From: Bradyrhizobium sp. 199 | GTDB taxonomy: Bacteria; Pseudomonadota; Alphaproteobacteria; Rhizobiales; Xanthobacteraceae | Assembly: GCF_023073355.1 (NCBI RefSeq) | Contig: NZ_JADPJI010000005.1 | Span: 2,294,001 to 2,358,000 of the forward strand | Direction: 5' to 3' | DNA: 64,000 bases | Shown: positions 37,151 through 45,156 of the stretch, piece after piece | Layout: every line of letters begins with the position of its first letter | Numbering within the stretch: the first letter of the stretch is position 1 | The notes under the pieces: model-generated | Databases searched by the model: none | Told to the model about the DNA's origin: nothing | Seen by the model: the letters and a program-made list of their open reading frames with translations, nothing else | Position numbers and translations under genes: made by a program

Positions 37151-38184
37151 CAGACACCAAGTCCTGCTTTGATGGCGGCCTCGTCGATATCGCCGTGCTC
37201 GCCGATCACCACGAGCTTGGAATGCCTGACACCCGCGCCCCAGGGCTTGTCGAACTGGTGGCGCACGCGCTCGCCGACCGCTTGCAGCAACAGGCGCATC
37301 GGCTTGCCCGCAACCGCGATATAGCCCTTGGCCCGCAGCACGTTCTGCTCGCGCGCCAGACGCTGGACCGAGGCGACCAGCGCATCAATGTCAGCCACTT
37401 CAGGCAGATCGATCACGACGGAGGCGAAATCGTCGTGCTCGTGATCCTCCTCGCCGTCGTGATGGGAGGGGCGCGCGGCGAGATCGTTTTCGGCGGCAGC
37501 ACCGAGACCGAGGATCAGGCGCGCATCGATCACCCCGTCGGTGACGGCCAGCATCGGCACGCGGCGCGGCATCTCGGCGGTGATCGCCGCCTTGGCGGCT
37601 TCAATGCCGGCGGCGCCCGCAAGATCAGCCTTGGTCAGCAGCACGATGTCAGCGCAGGCGATCTGGTCCTCGAACACTTCCGACAGCGGCGTCTCGTGAT
37701 CGAGATTCTCGTCCGCCGCGCGCTGCGCTTCCACCGCAGCGGGGTCAGGCGCGAAGCGGCCGGCCGCGACGGCCTCGGCATCGGCCAGCGCGATCACGCC
37801 ATCAACCGTGATGCGCGAGCGGATCTCAGGCCAGTCGAACGCCTTCAGCAGCGGCTTCGGCAGCGCGAGGCCCGAGGTCTCGATCAGGATATGATCGGGC
37901 CGCACCGGGCGCGCCAGCAGTTTTTCCATGGTTGGAATGAAGTCGTCGGCAACGGTGCAGCAGATGCAGCCGTTGGCGAGCTCGATGATGTTCTCCTCCG
38001 GGCAATTCGCATCGGCGCAGGACTTCAGGATCTCGCCGTCGACGCCCTCACTGCCGAACTCGTTGACGAGCACGGCGAGCTTCTTGCCGTTAGCATTGGC
38101 GAGCAGATGCTTGATCAGCGTGGTCTTGCCGGAGCCGAGAAAACCCGTGACCACCGTAACAGGGACTTTTGCGAGTGAGTTCAT
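37150..38184 (-). CDS. cobW: CobW metal-chaperone GTPase
   Basis: A 344-residue G3E GTPase. Walker A is GFLGSGKTT (residues 14-22), and the metal-binding CxCC motif is C73-x-C75-C76 (ANGCICC). A His/Asp/Glu-rich linker (HHDGEEDHEHDD, about residue 245) precedes the CobW C-terminal domain. It probably delivers cobalt to CobN, whose gene follows immediately. It overlaps the preceding small ferredoxin-like gene by 4 bp. Confidence 0.95.
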   Translation of the reverse strand: MNSLAKVPVTVVTGFLGSGKTTLIKHLLANANGKKLAVLVNEFGSEGVDGEILKSCADANCPEENIIELANGCICCTVADDFIPTMEKLLARPVRPDHILIETSGLALPKPLLKAFDWPEIRSRITVDGVIALADAEAVAAGRFAPDPAAVEAQRAADENLDHETPLSEVFEDQIACADIVLLTKADLAGAAGIEAAKAAITAEMPRRVPMLAVTDGVIDARLILGLGAAAENDLAARPSHHDGEEDHEHDDFASVVIDLPEVADIDALVASVQRLAREQNVLRAKGYIAVAGKPMRLLLQAVGERVRHQFDKPWGAGVRHSKLVVIGEHGDIDEAAIKAGLGV

Positions 38185-38555
38185 TCGGCGGCCTCCGGCA
38201 CGACGGCAACAGGGGGAATGCGGGCAAGCGATTGCTTACGGAAGATTTCGGGACGGCTGCGCCAGGGCACGATTCCGTCGGGCGCCGCCGCATAGGCCGC
38301 CGCGCCCGCGACCACGTCCTGCGCGTTGGCATCCGAGAGGCGGCCATAGACGTAGGACCAGCGGCCGGGCGCGCTCAGCGCCACGGAACAGCCTTGGCTG
38401 CAGGCGGACAGGCATTCGACGGGAACCACGTTGACGCCGTCAGGCACGCCGGCATCGAGGATCGCGCCATGCAGGCGCTTTCCGGGTGTCGCTTCGCCCT
38501 CGCCAGGCGTCTCGCCGGCGCGGCAGGTGATGCAGACGTGAAGTGTGACGGTCAT
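38181..38555 (-). CDS. DUF1636-type small ferredoxin-like protein
   Basis: A 124-residue protein of the DUF1636 group, a thioredoxin-fold [2Fe-2S]-like family. It has cysteines C8 and C11 (HVCITC) and C48, C52 and C56 (VECLSACSQGC), a plausible cluster- or metal-binding set. It is the first gene after riboswitch 3 and is coupled to cobW. It could supply electrons to CobG or the corrin reductase, or handle metal with CobW (inference). ATG 38555 has a GAGG-like site and suits the family N-terminus TVTLHVCITC; the frame is open upstream. Confidence 0.87.
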   Translation of the reverse strand: MTVTLHVCITCRAGETPGEGEATPGKRLHGAILDAGVPDGVNVVPVECLSACSQGCSVALSAPGRWSYVYGRLSDANAQDVVAGAAAYAAAPDGIVPWRSRPEIFRKQSLARIPPVAVVPEAAE

Positions 38556-38654
38556 CGCCTCTTCCAGATAACAACGGGAAGCGATGAGGCACACGGACCG
38601 TTCTTGCGAAGGCCCGTTTCCCCGTCGCGGAACACCCCGTCCGCCGGTCAAAAT

Positions 38655-38855
38655 CGTCCGCGTTGGCAGGTCTCCCGGCTTGCGGAGCAGGGTTTCCCCT
38701 TCGATCCCCGCCTTCCCGATTCCCCAGGGAATCAGTGGCTTCGGGCATCTCTCCGGTCACGGTCGCGGGGGCGGCTGCATTTTGGATCCAAATCTTGCCG
38801 ATTCGGAGCCTATCGCATTCCCTCTTCGCCTGTCATAGGACAGGAACCAACGCCG
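38655..38855 (-). promoter_or_regulatory. Cobalamin riboswitch 3 (upstream of the cobW-cobN-cobG block)
   Basis: The minus-strand leader carries GGTTCC (38843-38848), a GAAGAGGGAATGCG segment, CCGCGACCGTGACCGG, CCACTGATTCCC, CGGGAAGGCGGGG and the B12 box AGCCGGGAGACCTGCC (38665-38680). The coding start of the ferredoxin-like gene is 110 bases further on. It should control seven overlapping or abutting genes down to cobJ. Confidence 0.95.
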
Positions 38856-38876
38856 GGCCACCATTTGCCGGTGGCC
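38856..38876. repeat. Palindrome in the cobO / riboswitch-3 divergent promoter region
   Basis: A perfect 7-bp inverted repeat (GGCCACC at 38856-38862, GGTGGCC at 38870-38876) with a 7-base spacer. It lies between the 5' end of riboswitch 3 and the cobO start (38907), where both promoters must be. It could be an operator; it has no T-run and is unlikely to be a terminator. Confidence 0.4.
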
Positions 38877-38906
38877 GCCACTTGTCAAGCCGAAGGACCG
38901 GGACCG

Positions 38907-39542
38907 ATGACGACTGAACCGGATACCCAAACAGCCGAGGAAACCGATGCCCGGCATGCCGCGAAAATGGCGAAGAAGAAAGCCGCCCGCGACAAGATCA
39001 TGGCGACCAAGAGCGGCGAAAAGGGCCTGATCATCGTCCACACCGGCGCTGGCAAGGGCAAATCGTCCTCGGCGTTCGGCATGATCGTCCGCTGCGTGGC
39101 CCACGGCTTCCCCTGCGCGGTCGTGCAGTTCATCAAGGGTGCCTGGGACACCGGCGAGCGGCGCCTGCTCACCGGCCATTTCGGCGATCTCTGCCAGTTC
39201 CATGCGATGGGCGAAGGCTTCACTTGGGAGACGCAGGACCGCGCCCGCGATATCGCCGCCGCGCGCGCCGGCTGGGACAAGGCCAAGGAGCTCATCCTCG
39301 ATGAGAGCTTGCGCATGGTCGTGCTCGACGAGATCAACATCGCGCTACGCTACGACTATCTCGACATCGCCGAGGTCGTCGAATTCCTGACCACGCAGAA
39401 GCCTGCGATGACGCATGTCGTGCTCACCGGGCGCAACGCCAAGGACGAGCTGATCGAGATCGCCGACCTCGTCACGGAGATGACGCTGGTCAAGCATCCC
39501 TTCCGTTCCGGCATCAAGGCGCAGGCCGGCGTCGAGTTCTGA
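38907..39542 (+). CDS. cobO: Cob(I)yrinic acid a,c-diamide adenosyltransferase CobO
   Basis: A 211-residue CobA/CobO-type corrinoid adenosyltransferase. The P-loop is HTGAGKGKSSSAFGM (about residues 45-59), with VVQFIKGAWDTGERRLL (about 80) and VVLDEINIALRYDYLD (about 140) following. A basic N-terminal extension precedes the core. ATG 38907 has an AAGGA site and matches the family start. It is divergent from the riboswitch-3 operon and 5 bp upstream of cobQ; no riboswitch precedes it on the plus strand. Confidence 0.95.
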   Translation: MTTEPDTQTAEETDARHAAKMAKKKAARDKIMATKSGEKGLIIVHTGAGKGKSSSAFGMIVRCVAHGFPCAVVQFIKGAWDTGERRLLTGHFGDLCQFHAMGEGFTWETQDRARDIAAARAGWDKAKELILDESLRMVVLDEINIALRYDYLDIAEVVEFLTTQKPAMTHVVLTGRNAKDELIEIADLVTEMTLVKHPFRSGIKAQAGVEF

Positions 39543-39547
39543 ATTCG

Positions 39548-40996
39548 ATGGCACGCGCGCTGATGATCCAGGGGGCCGGCTCGGACGTGGGCAAATCGCT
39601 CATCGTCGCTGGCCTTGCGCGTGCCTTCACGCGCCGCGGCCTGCGTGTGCTCCCGTTCAAGCCGCAGAACATGTCGAACAACGCCGCCGTCACCGTCGAT
39701 GGCGGCGAGATCGGGCGCGCCCAGGCGCTGCAAGCACTCGCCGCCGGCGTCGAGCCGCACACCGACATGAACCCGGTGCTGCTGAAGCCCGAGACCGATG
39801 TGGGGGCGCAGGTCATCGTCCACGGCAAGCGCATCGCGACCGCCCGCGCACGCGACTACGCGGCGATGAAGCCGTCGCTGATGGGTGCGGTGCTGGAGAG
39901 TTTCGAGCGGCTGAAGGCGCGCGCCGATCTGGTGCTGGTCGAGGGCGCCGGCAGCCCGGCCGAGGTGAATTTGCGCAAGGCCGACATCGCCAATATGGGC
40001 TTTGCGCGCAAGGCCGACGTGCCGGTCGTGCTGGTCGGCGACATCGACCGCGGCGGCGTCATTGCCCAGCTCGTCGGCATCAAGACGGTGATCGACCCCG
40101 ACGACGCCGCGATGATCCGGGGTTTTGTCATCAACAAGTTCCGCGGCGATCCCACGCTGTTCGAGGACGGCTATCGGCTGATCGAAGAGAAGACCACCTG
40201 GCGCGGCTTTGGCGTGCTGCCCTGGTTCGCGCGCGCCGGCGAGTTGCCGGCCGAAGACGCGCTGGGCCTGAGCGACGCGCGAAAACCCGGCCAATGCAAG
40301 ATCGCCTGTCTCGCGCTGTCGCGGATCGCCAATTTCGACGATCTCGATCCGCTCAAACTCGAGGCGGGCGTCGATCTCATGATGGTGCGGCCGGGGGAAG
40401 CCATTCCCGGCGACATCCGCCTCGTCATCATCCCCGGCTCGAAATCGACCCGTGGTGACCTCGCCTTCCTGCGCGCGCAGGGCTGGGACATCGATCTGCT
40501 CGCGCATCACCGCAGGGGCGGCCACGTGCTCGGCCTCTGCGGCGGCTATCAGATGCTCGGGCACAGCGTTGCGGATCCCGAAGGAATCGAAGGCCCTGCG
40601 GGCGACACGCCCGGCCTCGGACTGCTGGACGTCGAGACGGTGATGAGCCCGCAAAAGACGCTGACACGCGTCTCCGCCATGCACGCCGCGACGGACCGGC
40701 CGATCGAAGCCTACGAGATCCACATCGGCCGCACCGACGGGCCCGATCGCGCGCGGCCATTTGCGAAACTGAACGGCAAGCCGGAAGGCGCGATCTCGCG
40801 CGACGGCCGCGTCCAGGGCAGCTATCTGCACGGCCTGTTCACATCCGACGATTTCCGCCAGACGTTTTTGGCCAAGCTCGACATTCCCGCAGGCAACGAG
40901 CCCTATCACGCCAGGATCGAGAGCACGCTCGATGTGCTCGCCGAGCACGTCGAAAAGCATCTCGACGTCGAAGGCCTGCTTGCGCTAGCGCGCTAG
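39548..40996 (+). CDS. cobQ: Cobyric acid synthase CobQ
   Basis: A 482-residue glutamine-dependent amidase that amidates side chains b, d, e and g of adenosylcobyrinic acid a,c-diamide. It begins ALMIQGAGSDVGKSLIVAGL (dethiobiotin-synthetase-like P-loop), contains FKPQNMSNNAAVT, and has the glutaminase nucleophile cysteine in LGLCGGYQMLG (about residue 333). It follows cobO by 5 bp, and its last codons overlap the convergent cobC by 12 bp. Confidence 0.96.
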   Translation: MARALMIQGAGSDVGKSLIVAGLARAFTRRGLRVLPFKPQNMSNNAAVTVDGGEIGRAQALQALAAGVEPHTDMNPVLLKPETDVGAQVIVHGKRIATARARDYAAMKPSLMGAVLESFERLKARADLVLVEGAGSPAEVNLRKADIANMGFARKADVPVVLVGDIDRGGVIAQLVGIKTVIDPDDAAMIRGFVINKFRGDPTLFEDGYRLIEEKTTWRGFGVLPWFARAGELPAEDALGLSDARKPGQCKIACLALSRIANFDDLDPLKLEAGVDLMMVRPGEAIPGDIRLVIIPGSKSTRGDLAFLRAQGWDIDLLAHHRRGGHVLGLCGGYQMLGHSVADPEGIEGPAGDTPGLGLLDVETVMSPQKTLTRVSAMHAATDRPIEAYEIHIGRTDGPDRARPFAKLNGKPEGAISRDGRVQGSYLHGLFTSDDFRQTFLAKLDIPAGNEPYHARIESTLDVLAEHVEKHLDVEGLLALAR

Positions 40997-41950
40997 GACT
41001 TCGCCAAGGCGCGTCCATTCGGCCTCGCTGCCGGGAAGCCCGAGGCGCAGCCATGTCGGCCTTTGTGTGAAGACCCGCGACCAGATCTGGCCATGGGCGA
41101 GCTTCTCCTGCGCAGCACGTGCGTCAGGCGTCTCGTACAGACGAAACAGCGACGCACCGCCGGCAAGACGCCATCCCAGCGTTTGCACCATCTCGTCCAG
41201 GCGGACACAGTCGCGTGCAAGCCGCGCTGAAGTGGTTTCGGCCCAGGCATCGTCGCGCAAGGCACGGCAGCCGATTGTGATTGCTGCGCCCGAAACAGGC
41301 CATGGACCCGACAGCGCCGCAAGCCTGTCGATGTCGGCAGCATTGCCAATTGCGAACCCGAGCCGCAGGCCGGCAAGGCCATAGAATTTTCCGAAGGAGC
41401 GTAAGATCACCAGCCCCGGCCGCCCTGCTTCAGACGCGAGCGACAATTGCGGAACGGCGTCCGCAAAGCTCTCGTCGATCACGAGTCGGCCGACGCGCGG
41501 CAGCAGCGCGACCAAATCCTTTGGCGAATGGCACCGGCCATCGGGATTGTTGGGATTGACGACGATGGCGAGATCCGCGTCCGCCAGCGCGTCGATCTCC
41601 CCGACCTCCTGGACATCCCAGCCTGCAGCCGACAATACGCCAGCATACTCGTTATAGGTCGGCGCGAGAATGCGCGCGCGGCCGGGAGCTGCAAGTTGCG
41701 GCAGCAATTGGATAGCGGCCTGCGCGCCGCCAAGTGCGACGATCGGCGCGCTCGTGCGGTACGCGTGCCGCGCGGCCTGATGCAAGGCATCGATCTCGGC
41801 ACGCGACGGCAACGCGCTCCACGCGCGCAAGCTCACTTCGCCCACGGGATATGGCAGCCGGTTGATTCCGGTCGACAGATCGATCCAGTCTTCCGCGCGT
41901 CCACCGAAACGCTGCTGGGCCTGATCCAGATTTCCACCGTGCTCGCGCAT
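40985..41950 (-). CDS. cobC: Threonine-phosphate decarboxylase-like aminotransferase CobC
   Basis: A 321-residue PLP-dependent enzyme (class I/II aminotransferase fold), equivalent to Salmonella CobD, which makes (R)-1-aminopropan-2-ol phosphate. It has EHGGNLDQAQQRFG at the start, the NPNNPDGR motif (about residue 152) and the PLP lysine in RSFGKFYGLAGLRLGFA (about 200). ATG 41950 is used; an in-frame GTG at 41965 overlapping the cobD stop (GTGA) is an equally plausible coupled start. Confidence 0.9.
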   Translation of the reverse strand: MREHGGNLDQAQQRFGGRAEDWIDLSTGINRLPYPVGEVSLRAWSALPSRAEIDALHQAARHAYRTSAPIVALGGAQAAIQLLPQLAAPGRARILAPTYNEYAGVLSAAGWDVQEVGEIDALADADLAIVVNPNNPDGRCHSPKDLVALLPRVGRLVIDESFADAVPQLSLASEAGRPGLVILRSFGKFYGLAGLRLGFAIGNAADIDRLAALSGPWPVSGAAITIGCRALRDDAWAETTSARLARDCVRLDEMVQTLGWRLAGGASLFRLYETPDARAAQEKLAHGQIWSRVFTQRPTWLRLGLPGSEAEWTRLGEVLAR

Positions 41951-41961
41951 GACCTGTTGTT

Positions 41962-42903
41962 TCACGCGCAGGCCAGGATCGCAAGAAGGCCTGCGAGCAG
42001 CAGCATGGCGCGGCGGTAGACCGTCAGTGCCTCGCCGATGTCCGCGCCACGCGGATCGCGCGCGCCCTCGTTCAGCCAGGGCTCGCTCGTGATGCAGCCG
42101 TGATAGATGCGGGGGCCGCTGAGCCGCACACCGAGTGCGCCGGCCATGGCCGCTTCCGGCCAGCCGGCATTGGGCGAGCGATGACGGCGCGCATCGCGCG
42201 TCATGCACGACAGCGCCTCGGACCGCCGCGGCGCCAGCAGCACGAACAGGAATCCGGTCAGGCGCGCCGGAATGAAATTGGCGGCATCGTCGATGCGCGC
42301 CGCGGCCCAGCCGAAGGCTTCATGCCGTTCGCTGCGATGGCCGATCATGGAGTCCAGCGTGTTGATCGCCTTGTAACCGAGAATCCCCGGCAGACCGAAC
42401 AGCGCGCCCCAGAACACCGGCGCCACGATGCCGTCGGATGCATTCTCCGCAAGGCTCTCGATCGCCGCACGCGCGATGCCGGCTTCATCGAGCGCCGCGG
42501 GATCGCGGCCGACGATACGCGAGACCGCCTCGCGCGCGGCCGCGATATCGCCAACCAGCAGTGGATTTGCGACCGCAGCCACATGATCATGCAGCGAGCG
42601 CAGCGCGACCAGCGGCCAGGCCAGGGCGCCCACGATCACGATCTGGATCCAACCCGAGGCCAGCAGGACCTGAAGCGCCCAGCCGATCACAACGGCGAGC
42701 GCGATCACCAGGAGTGCTCCGGCGATGCCGGCAGCGCGGCGAAGTGCCGGCGGATCGGACGTGCGATTCCAGCCGCGATCCATGGCGCCGATCAGCCGCC
42801 CCAGCCATGTCACGGGATGGCCGATCCGCGCGAACAGCCACGACGGCCAGCCCGAGAGGGCATCCACCGCCATCGCCACCACCATCGCGCCCGCAAAGCC
42901 CAC
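41962..42903 (-). CDS. cobD: Adenosylcobinamide-phosphate synthase CobD (CbiB)
   Basis: A 313-residue integral-membrane protein of the CobD/CbiB family, which attaches the aminopropanol arm to adenosylcobyric acid. Features are HPVTWLGRLIGAMDRGWN (about residues 28-45), ESLAENASDGIVAPVFWG (about 148-165), YKAINTLDSMIGH and the late SPNAGWPEAAMAGALGVRL. It lies directly upstream of cobC on the minus strand, and 121 bp separate it from the divergent cobU. Confidence 0.94.
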   Translation of the reverse strand: MGFAGAMVVAMAVDALSGWPSWLFARIGHPVTWLGRLIGAMDRGWNRTSDPPALRRAAGIAGALLVIALAVVIGWALQVLLASGWIQIVIVGALAWPLVALRSLHDHVAAVANPLLVGDIAAAREAVSRIVGRDPAALDEAGIARAAIESLAENASDGIVAPVFWGALFGLPGILGYKAINTLDSMIGHRSERHEAFGWAAARIDDAANFIPARLTGFLFVLLAPRRSEALSCMTRDARRHRSPNAGWPEAAMAGALGVRLSGPRIYHGCITSEPWLNEGARDPRGADIGEALTVYRRAMLLLAGLLAILACA

Positions 42904-43024
42904 ACCTGCCTCCTGTCCCGCCCCTGTTGCGCAAAGCGAGGCGCGAGCGCAAGCCCCCGGTCGCCTGATTTCGGCTTTGTCTTTGGTCGCGTTTGGTGAT
43001 TAGTCAGGCTCCCAGGAGACTTTG

Positions 43025-43528
43025 ATGGCCGTCATCTTGATCACGGGCGGAGCGCGATCGGGCAAGAGCAAACGTGCGGAAATGCGCACGCGCGCCTTTC
43101 CCGGCCAGCCCGTCTATGTCGCGACGGCTGAGGCGCTCGACGCTGAGATGGAGGCGCGGATCGCGAGGCATCGCGCGCGGCGCGCAACCGACTGGATCGA
43201 GCGCGAGGTGCCGCTCGATCTCGTCGACGTGCTGGTCGCAACCGATGGCGGCGGCCCAAGGCTGGTGGACTGTCTGACGCTGTGGCTCTCCAACCTGATG
43301 CACAAAGAGCGTGATTGGGAATCCGAGGTGAGCGAGCTCGCCGGCAGCCTGCCCGGTCTGAAAAGCCCCGTCGTTTTCGTCACCAACGAAGTCGGCCTCA
43401 GCATCGTGCCCGACAACGCCCTGGCCCGCAGCTTTCGAGACGCTGCCGGGATCATGAACCAGATGATCGCGGCGGCTGCCGACGAGGTCGAGTTCGTCGT
43501 TGCCGGCCTGCCGATGAAGCTGAAATGA
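43025..43528 (+). CDS. cobU: Adenosylcobinamide kinase/adenosylcobinamide-phosphate guanylyltransferase
   Basis: A 167-residue CobU (CobP) that phosphorylates and guanylylates adenosylcobinamide. The P-loop is ITGGARSGKSKRAE (about residues 6-19), with LVDCLTLWLSNLM (about 78-90) and VFVTNEVGLSIVPDN (about 117) following. ATG 43025 has an AGGAG site. It begins a plus-strand nucleotide-loop operon, cobU-cobS-bluB, without a cobalamin riboswitch upstream. Confidence 0.94.
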   Translation: MAVILITGGARSGKSKRAEMRTRAFPGQPVYVATAEALDAEMEARIARHRARRATDWIEREVPLDLVDVLVATDGGGPRLVDCLTLWLSNLMHKERDWESEVSELAGSLPGLKSPVVFVTNEVGLSIVPDNALARSFRDAAGIMNQMIAAAADEVEFVVAGLPMKLK

Positions 43529-44307
43529 CAGCACGTACCGAGCTTCTCGAGGACATCATTGCCGATCTCCGGATAGCGGCGTCGTTCGTCACGATCCTTC
43601 CTGTGGCATCATCGAAGCCAGTGGCTGACGGCGCGATCGCGCGCGCGACCTGGGCCCTGCCCGTCGCGGGGCTGCTGGTCGGCCTCGCCGGCGCGTTGGC
43701 CTACAACATCGCCAGCCGGTTCGGACTGCCCCCGAGCCTTGCTGCCCTGCTCGCTTTGGCTACGACCGCCCTCATCACCGGCGCGCTTCATGAAGACGGC
43801 CTTGCCGACACCGCCGATGGGCTCGGCGGCGGGCGAACGCGCGAGCGCAAGCTCGAGATCATGCGCGACAGCCGCATTGGCACCTATGGCGTCTGCGCGC
43901 TGATCCTGTCGTTCGGAGTGCGCTGGAGTGCGCTCGCCGCGATCGCCAATCCATGGGCCGTCGCGCTTGCGCTTTGCGCTGCGCACGTTGCGGCCCGCGC
44001 GGGTGTGCCGGCTTTCATGTCACTCGTGCCTCCGGCGCGGCCCGACGGACTTTCGGCCAGCGCGGGCGCCCCACCCGGCCGCAGCGTCGCCATTGCGCTC
44101 GCGCTTGGAACGCTCGCCCTCGCGCTCGCGTTAGGGCCGGGCAAGGCGCTGGTCGGCCTGATCCTGCTGTCGCTCGCGGGCCTGATGCTGGCGCGGCTTG
44201 CCATCCGTCAGATCGGCGGACAGACCGGCGACATCCTCGGCGCGTTCGAGCAGCTCGGTGAGATCCTCATCCTGCTGGTTGCCGCAGCCTTCCAGGTGGG
44301 ACGCTAG
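43525..44307 (+). CDS. cobS: Adenosylcobinamide-GDP ribazoletransferase CobS (CobV)
   Basis: A 260-residue polytopic membrane protein, cobalamin synthase, which joins adenosylcobinamide-GDP to alpha-ribazole. Features are FVTILPVASS at the N-terminus, GALHEDGLADTADGLGGGRT (about residues 85-104) and MRDSRIGTYGVCAL (about 113). It should not be confused with the chelatase subunit that shares the CobS name. Its ATG overlaps the cobU stop (ATGA). Confidence 0.94.
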   Translation: MTARTELLEDIIADLRIAASFVTILPVASSKPVADGAIARATWALPVAGLLVGLAGALAYNIASRFGLPPSLAALLALATTALITGALHEDGLADTADGLGGGRTRERKLEIMRDSRIGTYGVCALILSFGVRWSALAAIANPWAVALALCAAHVAARAGVPAFMSLVPPARPDGLSASAGAPPGRSVAIALALGTLALALALGPGKALVGLILLSLAGLMLARLAIRQIGGQTGDILGAFEQLGEILILLVAAAFQVGR

Positions 44308-44310
44308 GTC

Positions 44311-44943
44311 ATGGTCGAGTTCGACGACGCCTTCCGCCGGCATTTGCGCGAGCTGTTCGTGTGGCGGCGCGACGTGCGCCGCTTTCGAGCTGACCCGCTG
44401 CCGGCCGGCGCGATCGACCGCCTGATCGAGACCGCTTGCCTGTCACCCTCGGTCGGCCTGAGCCAGCCCTGGCGCTTCGTCGTCGTCGACGATGCCGCTC
44501 GCCGCCGCGCCGTCACCGGCGATTTCAGGGCCTGCAACGCCGATGCGCTGAATGCCTATGCCGGCGAGCGCGCGGCGCGCTATGCCGCGCTGAAACTCTC
44601 GGGCCTGGAGCAAGCTCCCGGCCACCTCGCCGTGTTCGCCGACAAGGCCAGCGACATCGGCCACGGCCTCGGCCGCGCCACCATGCCGGAGACAACAGAA
44701 TATTCCGTGGTCGCCGCGATCACCGCGATGTGGCTCGCCGCGCGCGCCGAGAGCATCGGCATCGGCTGGGTGTCGATCCTCAATCCGGATCGTATCCACG
44801 CCATTCTCGATGTACCCAATACCTGGAAGTTCATCGCCTATCTCTGCATCGGCTATCCCGAAACCGAATGCGACCAGCCCGAACTGGAGCAGGCGAAATG
44901 GGAGCATCGGCGCGGCGCGGATGCGTTCACGCTGCAGCGTTGA
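44311..44943 (+). CDS. bluB: 5,6-dimethylbenzimidazole synthase BluB
   Basis: A 210-residue nitroreductase-fold enzyme that destroys reduced FMN with O2 to make the lower ligand DMB. Features are RRDVRRFRADPLP (about residues 18-30), SPSVGLSQPWRFV (about 47-59), MPETTEYSVVAAITAMWLAA (about 126) and the C-terminal GYPETECDQPELE. It is 3 bp downstream of cobS. With cobT and the phosphatase at 22155 it completes DMB synthesis and activation, so this strain should make true B12 without added DMB. Confidence 0.95.
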   Translation: MVEFDDAFRRHLRELFVWRRDVRRFRADPLPAGAIDRLIETACLSPSVGLSQPWRFVVVDDAARRRAVTGDFRACNADALNAYAGERAARYAALKLSGLEQAPGHLAVFADKASDIGHGLGRATMPETTEYSVVAAITAMWLAARAESIGIGWVSILNPDRIHAILDVPNTWKFIAYLCIGYPETECDQPELEQAKWEHRRGADAFTLQR

Positions 44944-45156
44944 TTGAAGCCTTTCCTCAGTGATCGGCGCACCTCAAGCTCGTCGTGCCCGGGCTTGCTC
45001 GACCTCAAGCCGGACGTGATCCTGACGGATCGACGATCGAAACCGCAGCCGTCCTCGCCGCCACCAGGACCATCTCGATCGTTTTCGCCACGGCCAACGA
45101 TCCCGTCGGCAAGCCATCATAGAGACCATCGGCCCCGAGTTCGTCGTGGCGTATCG

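Noticed and set aside
41951..42208. N-terminal extension of CobC into the cobD gene
   Set aside because: The added residues are a cobD frame shadow; CobC proteins start near MREHGGN.
44944..45156. Possible small gene or terminator between bluB and the LysR gene
   Set aside because: No ribosome-site-linked frame with family similarity and no clear stem followed by a T-run.
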